From: Burkholderiales bacterium
Lineage (GTDB): Bacteria; Pseudomonadota; Gammaproteobacteria; Burkholderiales; Burkholderiaceae_E
Assembly: GCA_017307915.1 (NCBI GenBank)
Contig: JAFKGG010000370.1
Span: 1 to 53,051, forward strand
Length of the DNA stretch: 53,051 nucleotides
Direction of reading: 5' to 3'
Shown here one piece after another: positions 44,534 through 52,899 of the stretch. Under the pieces are notes generated by a model. It was not told the DNA's origin. It ran no database searches and was given only the letters and a program-made list of their open reading frames with translations. A program made the translations under genes and the position numbers. Numbering within the stretch: the first letter of the stretch is position 1; every line of letters begins with the position of its first letter.

Positions 44534-44749
44534 ACCGTTGAACGGCGATTGAGCAGGTACGCGACATGGATGGGCGGCGTATCGCCGTGATTGCCGGCTG
44601 ACGATCGCTGCGCGGCGCGCGGCGAACCGTGTGGCGGCGGCGACACGCGGCGTGGGCCGTTTCGGGGCGCCGGCGCACGCCGGCGGTGCGAATGCCGGGC
44701 GCGCGCGGTGCATCGGCACCGATGCCCGTGCAGCGATGACGAAGGTCAT

Positions 44750-44762
44750 TCAAGTCTCTTGA
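44750..44762. promoter_or_regulatory. TCAAG-N3-CTTGA operator candidate (Bug gene side)
   Basis: A perfect five-base inverted repeat (TCAAGTCTCTTGA) 61 bases before the Bug gene at 44824. The same dyad, with similar flanking bases ATTCAAGT..CTTGACT and a following TGCATGTG-like segment, is at 46767-46779 on the other side of the XRE-cupin regulator gene. Confidence 0.6.
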
Positions 44763-44823
44763 CTGTCGTGCATGTGTCATGCAATCTGTGGCCTCGATCC
44801 GAACGACACCACGGAGTTCCACC

Positions 44824-45801
44824 ATGCTTGCTGGTTTCACGCGCCGGGCGGCGCTGATCGCGGTTTCGTTGTCCTGTCTCAGTGGCGCTGCGTGGGCGCA
44901 GGCCTCATTTCCGAACAAGAGCGTGCGACTGCTGGTCGGCTTTTCGGCCGGCGGTTCGGCCGACCTGGTGGCACGCCTGCTGGCCGAAGAGCTGCGTCCC
45001 GAATGGGGCCAGACGGTGGTGGTCGAGAACCGCGTCGGCGCCGGTGGCGCGATCGCGGCCGACATGGTGGCCAAGGCGCCGCCCGACGGCTACAACCTGC
45101 TGGTGACGACGGCCTCGCACACCGCGCTGGGCGCCCTGAAAAAGCAGCTGCCGTACGACTCGCTGAACAGCTTCACGCCGATCAATCTGTTCGCGTCGGC
45201 GCCCAATGCGCTGGTGACGCGCGCCGATTCGCCGCTGCGCACGCTGCCCGCGTTCCTGGCGGCGGCCAAGTCCAAGCCGGGCGAAGTCACCTATGCCACC
45301 TCGGCGGTCGGCGGCATCCTGCATTTCGCTGGCGAGCAGTTCGCGCACGCCGCCGGCATCAAGCTCAACCACGTGCCGTACAAGGGCGCCAACGACGTCG
45401 TGCTGGCGGTGCTGTCGAGCACCGTGCAATCGTCATGGTCGGTGGTGAGTGCGGCGATTCCGCTGGTGGCGCCCGACAAGCTGCACATCGTCGCGGTGGC
45501 CAGCGACAAGCGTTCGGCGCTGGTGCCCGACGTGCCCACGTTCGCCGAGCTGGGCGTGCCCGGCATGAAGAGCGACACCTGGTTCGGCGTGCTCGGCCCG
45601 GCCAACCTGCCGCCGGACGTCACGCGGCGCATCAACGATTCGCTGCAGAAGCTGTTGAGCAAACCCGACGTGAAGGCGAAGCTGTTCAAGCTGGGCGCCG
45701 AGCCCAAGGGGCTGGGGCCGGTCGAGTTCCGCGAGCAGGTGAAAAACGAGCTGGAGCAGTTCGCGGTGATCGCCAAGGCGGCCAACATCTCGGCGGACTG
45801 A
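44824..45801 (+). CDS. Bug/TctC-family substrate-binding protein
   Basis: A 325-residue periplasmic binding protein. Signal peptide about residues 1-26 (ends G-A-A-W-A-Q-A); mature start FPNKSVRLLVGFSAGGSADL and V-E-N-R-V-G-A-G-G-A-I. ATG at 44824 has ACGGAG nine bases upstream. It converges with the XRE-cupin regulator gene and has a candidate operator for it upstream, so it probably belongs to the catabolic island to the right. Confidence 0.92.
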   Translation: MLAGFTRRAALIAVSLSCLSGAAWAQASFPNKSVRLLVGFSAGGSADLVARLLAEELRPEWGQTVVVENRVGAGGAIAADMVAKAPPDGYNLLVTTASHTALGALKKQLPYDSLNSFTPINLFASAPNALVTRADSPLRTLPAFLAAAKSKPGEVTYATSAVGGILHFAGEQFAHAAGIKLNHVPYKGANDVVLAVLSSTVQSSWSVVSAAIPLVAPDKLHIVAVASDKRSALVPDVPTFAELGVPGMKSDTWFGVLGPANLPPDVTRRINDSLQKLLSKPDVKAKLFKLGAEPKGLGPVEFREQVKNELEQFAVIAKAANISAD

Positions 45802-45852
45802 GCGCGTCGGGCGCGGTGCCGGCCCGCAGCAGATGGGCTGGCTGGCCGCGCC

Positions 45853-46689
45853 TCAGAACGTCGGCGGCGTGTTGATCCACAGCACCCAGGTCTCGACGCT
45901 GCCGGGATTGCGGTAGCTGTGCAGCAGCTCGGAAGGGAAGAAGAACGAATCGCCGGCGTTCAGCAGATGCAGTTCGTTGGCAACGTTCAGCTCGAACCTG
46001 CCCTTGAGCACGTAGCCGACTTCCTCGCCCTTGTGCGTGATCGCGCCCTGGCTGCCGCCGCCCGGCGCGATCTTGTGGATCGAACCTGACAGCAGCTTGC
46101 CTTCCGGATACGGCACCAGCCACTCGATGCTGACGCCGACGTCCTGACCGCCGCGACGCGGGTGGCTGGTCTTGATCTCGGGGCGTTCGCCCTGGCGCAT
46201 CACGATGCGCGACTGCGAGGCGGGATTGGCGAACAGGAAGCCGATCGACGTATCGAGATGCTTGACGATCCGGTGCAGCATCTGCAGCGACGGCACGGCG
46301 CGCTCGTTCTCGATCTTCGACAGCAGGCTTTCGGAACAGCCGACCTGGTCGGCCAGGTCGCGCAGCGTCAGGCCGGCGACCAGCCGCGCGTGGCGCAGGT
46401 TGCGGCCGATGTATTGCGGATGCTCGTCGTTGTCGGTGAGGCTGGGAGCGGCTCTGGCAACCGTTCGGGTGGCGTCGGCCTTGGCGGAGCGGCGCTTTGG
46501 CGCAGCGGCAGCCTGCGCGGCAGCAGGCTTCGGAGCAGCCCCCTTCGCAGCGGTGCTGTTCGCAGCGGCGCCCTTTGCTGCGTTACTGGCCGCCGGCGTG
46601 CGCGCTGCCTGCTTCGCGCCGCGCCGCGCCGGTTGCGGCAGCGGCGCAGCCTGCGCCACGGGCGCCGGTCCATCTTCGATCGATTTCAA
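45853..46689 (-). CDS. XRE-type HTH and cupin regulator with Ala/Lys/Pro-rich N-terminus
   Basis: A 278-residue regulator. Residues 1-85 are very rich in Ala, Lys and Pro (for example NAAKGAAANSTAAKGAAPKP), resembling histone-H1-like tails. Residues 93-150 are an XRE helix-turn-helix (LTLRDLADQVGCSESLLSKI), and residues 200-275 a cupin (HKGEEVGYVLKGRFELN, then GDSFFFPSELLHSYRNPG). Such HTH-cupin proteins (PuuR-like) sense small metabolites. Matching dyads flank the gene. It is divergent from the M20 amidohydrolase operon, which it likely controls. Confidence 0.9.
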   Translation of the reverse strand: MKSIEDGPAPVAQAAPLPQPARRGAKQAARTPAASNAAKGAAANSTAAKGAAPKPAAAQAAAAPKRRSAKADATRTVARAAPSLTDNDEHPQYIGRNLRHARLVAGLTLRDLADQVGCSESLLSKIENERAVPSLQMLHRIVKHLDTSIGFLFANPASQSRIVMRQGERPEIKTSHPRRGGQDVGVSIEWLVPYPEGKLLSGSIHKIAPGGGSQGAITHKGEEVGYVLKGRFELNVANELHLLNAGDSFFFPSELLHSYRNPGSVETWVLWINTPPTF

Positions 46690-46766
46690 CGGCAGGTCTC
46701 CGAAAAACGGACGGTTGCTGAATCTTAGCCGATCCGGCTCTGCCGGCTACCCAATATTCATGCTAT

Positions 46767-46779
46767 TCAAGTAACTTGA
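46767..46779. promoter_or_regulatory. TCAAG-N3-CTTGA operator candidate (M20 gene side)
   Basis: TCAAGTAACTTGA, a perfect five-base inverted repeat, 78 bases upstream of the XRE-cupin gene and 81 bases upstream of the M20 gene, in their shared promoter region. It matches the dyad at 44750-44762. Confidence 0.6.
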
Positions 46780-46860
46780 CTTTGATGCATGTGCAGACCA
46801 ACATGTTGCCTGTCAAGAAATCGGCGGAGAGGCAGCAATGCACGTGGGCGGGGGCAGGGC

Positions 46861-48054
46861 ATGACACTCGAGCAGCGCACGCTTGAGCTGGCGCGCGAGC
46901 TGATCGCCATTGATTCGACCAGCAATGGCGGTACCGAAGACGGCTGTGCGCGGCTGCTCGGCGGCCTGCTGGCCGAGGCGGGCTTCCAGGTGCGCTATTT
47001 CGAGTTTGCCGCCGGGCGCACCGGGCTGGTGGCCGAGCTGGGCCGTGGCGGCGATGCGGCGAGCCAGCCGCGCAAGCCGATCTGCTTCACCGGACACCTC
47101 GACACGGTGCCGTTCGGCCAGGCCCCGTGGTCGATGCCGCCGCTATCGGGCAGCGTGCGCGACGGCCGGCTGTATGGCCGTGGCGCCTGCGATATGAAAG
47201 CCGGCGTCGCCGCCGTGGTGATGGCTGCGCTGGCCAATGCGGCGCTGCTGCGCGAAACCGCTGGCGCGATGCTGGTGCTGACCGCCGGCGAGGAAACCGG
47301 CTGCCAGGGTGCGGCCGACATGGTGCGCCGCGGGCTCGACATGCGGCGCGCCGGCGCCATCGTGGTGGCCGAGCCGACCGCCAACCAGCCGCTGCTGGGT
47401 CACAAGGGCGCGCTGTGGCTGCAACTGTCGACGGCCGGCATCGGCGCGCACGGCTCGATGCCCGAGCGCGGCGACAACGCGCTGCTCAAGGGCGCCTACC
47501 TGGCCACCCGGCTGGCGCAGTTCCGTTTCAGCGTCGCCATGCATAGTCAGCTCGGCCTGCCGTCGCTGAACGTCGGCACGTTTCGCTCGGGCTCCAGCGT
47601 GAACATGGTGCCCGACCGTGCCGAACTGGGCGTCGATATCCGTACCACGCCGGGCATGCGGCACGATGACGTGGTGGCCGAGCTGTCGAACCACTTGCAG
47701 CCGGCCGAATACTCGGTGCAGCGGCTGCTCGACCTGCCCGGCGTCTGGACCGATCCCGAGCAGCCGTGGATCCGCGGCGTGCTGGCGCGGCTGGCGCAGC
47801 GTCGCGGCCAGGCAGAGGCGATGCCCTTGCGCGGCGCCAGCTATTTCACCGATTCCTGTGTGCTAGGGCCGGCCAGCGGCAATGCGCCGGTGTTGATCCT
47901 GGGCCCCGGCGATCCGAAGATGGCGCACCAGACCGACGAATATTGCGAGATCGCGCAGATCGATGAAGCATTGGCGATCTACGGCGATCTGCTGCAGAGC
48001 TGGTGCCTGAACCTTGCGCCGCCGGCTGCGCAGCTGGCAGGAGTATCGACATGA
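46861..48054 (+). CDS. M20 family metallohydrolase (ArgE/DapE type)
   Basis: A 397-residue zinc amidohydrolase. Motifs in order: F-T-G-H-L-D-T-V-P-F (about residues 78-87), G-R-G-A-C-D-M-K-A-G (about 107-116), T-A-G-E-E-T-G-C (catalytic Glu pair, about 141-148), V-A-E-P-T and the late M-A-H-Q-T-D-E His. The dimerisation domain lies about residues 180-290. The family removes acyl groups from amines or cleaves dipeptides. In an operon with RidA-like and Rieske proteins, hydrolysis of an N-acylated substrate that feeds the oxygenase is plausible. Its stop overlaps the next start by four bases. Confidence 0.9.
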   Translation: MTLEQRTLELARELIAIDSTSNGGTEDGCARLLGGLLAEAGFQVRYFEFAAGRTGLVAELGRGGDAASQPRKPICFTGHLDTVPFGQAPWSMPPLSGSVRDGRLYGRGACDMKAGVAAVVMAALANAALLRETAGAMLVLTAGEETGCQGAADMVRRGLDMRRAGAIVVAEPTANQPLLGHKGALWLQLSTAGIGAHGSMPERGDNALLKGAYLATRLAQFRFSVAMHSQLGLPSLNVGTFRSGSSVNMVPDRAELGVDIRTTPGMRHDDVVAELSNHLQPAEYSVQRLLDLPGVWTDPEQPWIRGVLARLAQRRGQAEAMPLRGASYFTDSCVLGPASGNAPVLILGPGDPKMAHQTDEYCEIAQIDEALAIYGDLLQSWCLNLAPPAAQLAGVST

Positions 48055-49301
48055 CAGGCAGCAATCCGTCGCCCGACTGGGTGATGCCAAAGCGCACGCG
48101 CCGCGGCGAGCGGCTGTACGTCGGCAACGTGCTGCCGGTCTCGGCCGACGGCAACTTCCAGGCTGGCGCCGACATCGGTGCGCAGACGCACGCGGTATTC
48201 CAACGGCTGCGCGACGCGCTGGCCGCGGCTGGTGCCGAGCTGGCCGATCTGGTGCGCATCAACACCTATTACGTCTATCACGGCCCTGAAGACGGCGCCA
48301 CGCGCTACTGGGAACAGATGACGGCGGTGCGCCTGCAATACTTCGCCGACCCCGGCCCGGTTGGTACCGCGGTGCGCGTGGCCGGCACGGCGCTCGACGG
48401 TGCGCTGATCCAGCTCGAAGCCGAGGCGCTGCTGCCCGCCGAGCGCGCGGCGCGCCAGCGCATCATGCCGACCGACAGTTGGGACTGGAGCGTGCCGGTG
48501 CCCTTGTCGCAGGGCTGGCGGCATGGCGATTACGTCTGGGTCGGCGGCCAGGTATGCGCCGACCGGCAGGGCCGCGCCGTGTCGCTCGGCGATCTCGACG
48601 CGCAGACCACGACGGTGCTGCGCTACATCTCCAACGTGCTGCGCGACGCCGGCGCAGGCGCCGAACAACTACTGCATCTGAAGATCTGCTATCTGCACGA
48701 TGGCGATGCAGCGGCGGCCGAGCGGCGGCTGGCGGCGATCGTGGCGCGCATCGAAGCGACCTATGGCGCGGCGGTGCCGGCGATCACCGCGTTCGGCGTC
48801 AACCTGCTGTATGAAGGCTTGCTGCTGGAGATCGACGCCAGCGCCGTGGTGGCCGAGCCGCGCGTCGATCTGGCCCTGGGTGGGCGCGCCGGTGCGGACT
48901 CGAACGGCGGCGCTGCGAGCGCGGACGGCGATGGCACCAACGTGAATTCAGCCGCGCGGCTGCGCGCATCGCGTCGCGGCCGCTATCTGCAGTTGAGCGG
49001 GCACAGCCTTGCTCCGACGGCGGCCGACCCGTCACTCGACGGCTGGCTCCTTGCCAGCGCCCGGCAATGCCTGGCAACGGTCGCGCAGGCCGGCGGCCGC
49101 GCCGCCGACGTCTGCCGGCTGACCGTGTTCGTGGCGGCTCCGGCCTGGCGCCGCGCCGGGCTGAACGATGCCGGGCCCTTGCAGCGCCGTTTGCTGGCCT
49201 TGTGGCCAGCCGGCGCGGCGCCGTCGATCACGGTGTCGGTGGTCGAAGGTCTGCCCGGCGATGCGCCCTTGCAGGTCGACGCCTTGGCCTGGCTCGATTG
49301 A
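48051..49301 (+). CDS. Three-domain RidA-like (YjgF/YER057c) protein
   Basis: A 416-residue protein with three consecutive RidA-like modules, about residues 8-130, 148-280 and 300-416, joined by a Gly/Ala/Ser/Asp-rich linker before the third. RidA proteins are small (about 130 residues) enamine/imine deaminases that form trimers. By eye, the arginine that binds the carboxylate in E. coli RidA is not found at the equivalent place in any module (G, G and E/G), so this may be a Rid subfamily with another chemistry. One chain with three modules could mimic the trimer. It is coupled to the M20 gene (ATGA) and followed after 49 bases by a Rieske oxygenase gene. Confidence 0.8.
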   Translation: MTGSNPSPDWVMPKRTRRGERLYVGNVLPVSADGNFQAGADIGAQTHAVFQRLRDALAAAGAELADLVRINTYYVYHGPEDGATRYWEQMTAVRLQYFADPGPVGTAVRVAGTALDGALIQLEAEALLPAERAARQRIMPTDSWDWSVPVPLSQGWRHGDYVWVGGQVCADRQGRAVSLGDLDAQTTTVLRYISNVLRDAGAGAEQLLHLKICYLHDGDAAAAERRLAAIVARIEATYGAAVPAITAFGVNLLYEGLLLEIDASAVVAEPRVDLALGGRAGADSNGGAASADGDGTNVNSAARLRASRRGRYLQLSGHSLAPTAADPSLDGWLLASARQCLATVAQAGGRAADVCRLTVFVAAPAWRRAGLNDAGPLQRRLLALWPAGAAPSITVSVVEGLPGDAPLQVDALAWLD

Positions 49302-49350
49302 TGCATGTTCGAACGATCAATGCTCCAAGCATGAAGCGGAAGGAAAAACG

Positions 49351-50673
49351 ATGTCCAGCGTACTGAAATTCTCTGCGCCGGGAGGTTCAGGCAGCCGCTA
49401 TGACAAGCTGGTGCTGCCCAACGGCATGGTGCACCGTTCGGTCTACACCGATCCGCAGATCTTCGAAGAAGAGATGACGAAGATCTTCGGCGGCAGCTGG
49501 GTGTTCCTGCTGCATGAAGGCGAGATTCCCAAGCCGAACGATTACAAAACGATCACCGTGGGCCGGCGGCCGACGATCGTGACGCGCACCGCCGATGGCG
49601 AGATCGTCGCGCTGCTGAACCGCTGCACGCATCGCGCCAGCCCGGTGTGCATCGACGAAGGCGGCAATGCGCGGCGCTTCACCTGTCCGTATCACGGCTG
49701 GATCTTCTCGAACAAGGGCGAGCTGGTGTCGGTGGCCTTCCCCGAGGGCTATGGCCCCGATTTCGACATGAAGGCGCACAACCTGGGCCGCTTTCCGCGC
49801 GTCGAGTCGTATCGCGGCTTCGTGTTCGGCTCGCTGAACCCCGACGTGGAACCGCTGCTCGAATGGATGGGTCCGGCGCGCGAAACGCTGGACTGGAGCA
49901 TCGATCGCGACAAGGCCGGGCCGGGCGGCGTGAAGGTCATCAAGGGCATCCAGATGACCTACAAGGGCAACTGGAAGCACCAGAACGACAACAATACCGA
50001 CGGCTATCACACGCCGTTCCTGCACAAGGCCACCAACGTGATGAACCGGCTGCGCCACGGGCCGGGCAAGTGGCTGTCGCACGTCAACGACAATACCGAG
50101 ATGATCTGCCAGTACCTGGGCCATGGCCACAAGCTGGGCGATCATCGCGCCGAGCTGCGTTCGGCCTGGCAGCAGTCGCGGCCGATTCCGGGGCGCGAGG
50201 CTTTTGCCGATTCGCTGATCGAGCAGATCGGCGAAGCGATGGCGCACGAGTATCTGGAGCTGGTCGGGCGCGCCGGCATCAACCTGATCCTGTATCCGAA
50301 CCTGTTCGTGATGGGCAATGGCACCTTCGCGGTGTTCGAGCCGGTGGCGGTGGACCTGACCAATGTGCGCTACTACACGACGCTGATCAACGATGCGCCC
50401 GAGCAGGTCAATCAGCTGCGCATCCGCTTCGACGAAGATTTCCACAACGTGGGGTCGCGCGACGACAGCGAGGTGATGGAGCTGGTGCAGCACGTGCTGA
50501 CCGTGGTGCCCGAGATGGAATGGCTCGACGTGAGCCGCGGCATGGTGCGCCAGAAGGTCGACCCCAAGACCGGCGTGATCACCAGCAACAAGACCGACGA
50601 CACGGCGATTCGTGGGGCTTATGAGCACTGGAAATACCTGATGAGCCGCGACGTGCGCACCTCGGTGGTCTAG
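49351..50673 (+). CDS. Aromatic ring-hydroxylating dioxygenase alpha subunit
   Basis: A 440-residue Rieske oxygenase large subunit. Cluster ligands are in C-T-H-R-A-S (about residue 91) and C-P-Y-H-G-W (about 113); the catalytic iron triad is in DNNTDGYHTPFLH (about residues 212-224) with the carboxylate further on. A beta subunit follows, so this is a two-subunit oxygenase of the benzoate/anthranilate/toluate kind. AAGGAA precedes ATG 49351. Substrate unknown; the upstream M20 and RidA genes hint at an amino- or acylamino-aromatic. Reductase absent from the window. Confidence 0.88.
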   Translation: MSSVLKFSAPGGSGSRYDKLVLPNGMVHRSVYTDPQIFEEEMTKIFGGSWVFLLHEGEIPKPNDYKTITVGRRPTIVTRTADGEIVALLNRCTHRASPVCIDEGGNARRFTCPYHGWIFSNKGELVSVAFPEGYGPDFDMKAHNLGRFPRVESYRGFVFGSLNPDVEPLLEWMGPARETLDWSIDRDKAGPGGVKVIKGIQMTYKGNWKHQNDNNTDGYHTPFLHKATNVMNRLRHGPGKWLSHVNDNTEMICQYLGHGHKLGDHRAELRSAWQQSRPIPGREAFADSLIEQIGEAMAHEYLELVGRAGINLILYPNLFVMGNGTFAVFEPVAVDLTNVRYYTTLINDAPEQVNQLRIRFDEDFHNVGSRDDSEVMELVQHVLTVVPEMEWLDVSRGMVRQKVDPKTGVITSNKTDDTAIRGAYEHWKYLMSRDVRTSVV

Positions 50674-50727
50674 GGCGCTGTCGCGCCGTCAGCAGCCCGC
50701 CCGCCGATCACCGCACCAGGACGAACC

Positions 50728-51354
50728 ATGAACACTCTTGCTTCTTCAGCCCCGCAGGCGCCCGCTGCGGGCAGTCTGTCGAGCTTCAACGACGATGGCC
50801 GCTATCTCGACGCGGCACGCCTGCAATCGGCCGAAGCCTTCGCCGTGCGGATGAGCGGGCGCAGCGACGTCGGCGTCTGTGGTCCGGCCGAGCTGCACCG
50901 CGTCGAGCAGTTCCTTTATCACGAAGCGCGGCTGCTCGATGCGCGCCGCTATCGCGACTGGTTCGAGCTGCTCACCGACGATTTCGTCTACTGGATCCCC
51001 AGCACCTGGGGTCGCGCTTCGCTGCACGACGACGTGTCGGTGAACTTCGATGACCGACGCCGCATTCTGGATCGCATTGCGTTCACCACCTCGGGCGTTC
51101 AGATCGCGCAGATGCCGCCGTCGCGCACGCTGCGTTCGCTGTCGAACGTGCAGGCCTGGCCGGGCGAAGAGGGCGGCTTCGAGGTGGCGGCCGGCATCAC
51201 GATCTGGTCGCACCGGCGCAAGCACACCGTATCGTTCATTGGCCACCTGCGCGCGCAACTGGCGCTGCGCGGTGATTCGTTCGCGATCAGAACGCGCATC
51301 ATCGAGCTGCTCGACTGCGACGAGCCGCAGGGCAACAACAGCTTCATTCTCTGA
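50728..51354 (+). CDS. Aromatic ring-hydroxylating dioxygenase beta subunit
   Basis: A 208-residue beta subunit. From about residue 55 it shows the family pattern E-x-x-L-Y-x-E-A-R-L-L-D-x-R-x-Y-x-x-W-x-x-L-L-T-D-D-x-x-Y-W-I-P, and near the C-terminus I-R-x-R-I-I-E-L-L-D. The first 40 residues are a low-complexity extension. It follows the alpha gene by 54 bases and overlaps the glyoxalase gene by one base (TGATG). Confidence 0.9.
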   Translation: MNTLASSAPQAPAAGSLSSFNDDGRYLDAARLQSAEAFAVRMSGRSDVGVCGPAELHRVEQFLYHEARLLDARRYRDWFELLTDDFVYWIPSTWGRASLHDDVSVNFDDRRRILDRIAFTTSGVQIAQMPPSRTLRSLSNVQAWPGEEGGFEVAAGITIWSHRRKHTVSFIGHLRAQLALRGDSFAIRTRIIELLDCDEPQGNNSFIL

Positions 51355-51803
51355 TGACCGGCACCATGAGCACTCCCACCGATCGAGACGCCGCGCGCAA
51401 CTGGCAGCCGCGGCTGGCGCACACGATGCTGCGCGTGAAGGATCTGGACCGTTCGCTGAAGTTCTACGTCGACCTGCTCGGCATGCAGGTGCTGCGCAGC
51501 ACCGAATACCCGGACGGCAAGTTCACCAATACCTTCATCGGCTACGGCCCCGAGAGCCAGTTCCCGGCGATCGAGCTGACCTACAACTGGGGCCGTGAAG
51601 CGCCGTACACGCACGGTGACGGCTACGGCCACATCGCTCTCGACGTCGAAGATGTCTATGGCTTTTGCGAGCACTTGGCTCGCGCCGGCGTGAAGATCAC
51701 GCGGCCGCCGGGGCCGATGAAGCACGGCACGCGCGTGCTGGCGTTCATCGAAGACCCGGACGGCTACAAGGTGGAGATCGCGCAGCCCTGGCGCGCAAGC
51801 TGA
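51354..51803 (+). CDS. gloA: Lactoylglutathione lyase (glyoxalase I)
   Basis: A 149-residue VOC-fold enzyme close to E. coli GloA. The four metal ligands are all visible: His in A-H-T-M-L-R-V, Glu in A-I-E-L-T-Y-N-W-G, His in Y-G-H-I-A-L-D-V and Glu in Y-K-V-E-I. It isomerises the methylglyoxal-glutathione hemithioacetal. ATG at 51354 overlaps the beta-subunit stop; ATG at 51366 is an alternative. Placement in a Rieske operon is unusual and may mean that it acts on a glutathione adduct or aldehyde from the pathway. Confidence 0.9.
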   Translation: MTGTMSTPTDRDAARNWQPRLAHTMLRVKDLDRSLKFYVDLLGMQVLRSTEYPDGKFTNTFIGYGPESQFPAIELTYNWGREAPYTHGDGYGHIALDVEDVYGFCEHLARAGVKITRPPGPMKHGTRVLAFIEDPDGYKVEIAQPWRAS

Positions 51804-51843
51804 GAGCCGGCGAGGCCGCGCGGCCGGCCGCGCCGTCATTCGA

Positions 51844-52836
51844 TCATTCGATGCGGATGCCGCGTTCCTTGATCAGCGTGCCCCAGCGCGCCGTCTCGGC
51901 CTGCACGAAGGCGGCGAACGGTTCCGGCCCGACGTAGGTGACGTTGATGCCGGCTTCGCGCAGCCGTTCGACGATGTCGGGCTTGGCGATCACCTTCTGA
52001 TAGGCCGCCGCCAGCTTCTGCACCACGGACTCGGGCGTGCCGCTGCGCACGGCGAAGCCGAACCACGATTCCATCGCGAAATCCTTGACGCCGGATTCGG
52101 CGATGGTCGGCACCGTCGGGAACTCGCGCACGCGCTGTGCGCCGGCCACGGCGATGGCGCGCAAGCTGCCGGCCTTGATGTGGTTGCGCACCGCTGCGCG
52201 ATCCGACAGCATCAGCGAGATCTGCCCTGACAGCAGGTCTTGCACGGCCGGCGCGGCGCCGCGATAGGCCACCGGCGACACCTTCATGCCGGTCTTCGAC
52301 GCCAGCAGTTCCATGCCCAGATGATGCGGCGTGCCGATACCCGGCACGCCGTAGGTGAGGCCGGCGGGGGATTGCGCGATCGCCTGGCGCAGCTCCTCGA
52401 GCGTGCTCACCGCCAGCACCTTGGGATTGACCACCAGCATGTAGTCATAAGTGCCGGCCTTGGCCACCGGGCGCAGGTCGCGTTCGGCGTCGTAGGGCAG
52501 GTTCTTCTGCAGGTGCGCGTTGACCGAGTGGATGCTGACCTCGGACAGCAGCACGTTGTAGCCGTCGGCCGGCAGTGCCCGGCCAATGGCGGCGGCGCCG
52601 ACGCTGCCCGAGGCGCCGGGGCGGTTCTCGACCACGATCGTCTGGCCCAGCGCCTCGCCCAGTGCCGGCGCCACCGTGCGGGCGAACACGTCGTTGCCGC
52701 CGCCGGGGGCGAAGGGCACGATCAGGCGGATCGGCTGGTTCGGATAGGCGTCTTGCGCCTGGGCTGCGCCGGTCGCAAGAGCCGCGGCGGCGGCGATGGC
52801 GCTGGTCAGCAGCAGCGTGCCCAGGCGGCGGCGCAT
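51844..52836 (-). CDS. Bug/TctC-family substrate-binding protein
   Basis: A 330-residue periplasmic binding protein: signal peptide about residues 1-28 (RRR start, ending A-A-Q-A-Q), mature opening YPNQPIRLIVPFAPGGGNDV and VVENRPGASGS. ATG at 52836 opens a normal signal peptide; an in-frame ATG at 52899 would add 21 polar residues. Convergent with gloA. It is the fourth Bug protein in the window. Confidence 0.9.
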   Translation of the reverse strand: MRRRLGTLLLTSAIAAAAALATGAAQAQDAYPNQPIRLIVPFAPGGGNDVFARTVAPALGEALGQTIVVENRPGASGSVGAAAIGRALPADGYNVLLSEVSIHSVNAHLQKNLPYDAERDLRPVAKAGTYDYMLVVNPKVLAVSTLEELRQAIAQSPAGLTYGVPGIGTPHHLGMELLASKTGMKVSPVAYRGAAPAVQDLLSGQISLMLSDRAAVRNHIKAGSLRAIAVAGAQRVREFPTVPTIAESGVKDFAMESWFGFAVRSGTPESVVQKLAAAYQKVIAKPDIVERLREAGINVTYVGPEPFAAFVQAETARWGTLIKERGIRIE

Positions 52837-52899
52837 CGGGTCGGTATGACGCGAAGTGCCGCGCTGCGTCCGGGTCGTCTCGGGTCGATGGGAATGCAT

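Noticed and set aside
51804-51843. GC-rich palindromic stretch between gloA and the last Bug gene as a terminator
   Set aside because: It is made of GGCC/CGCG runs that pair in many ways, with no T-run; too ambiguous to list.
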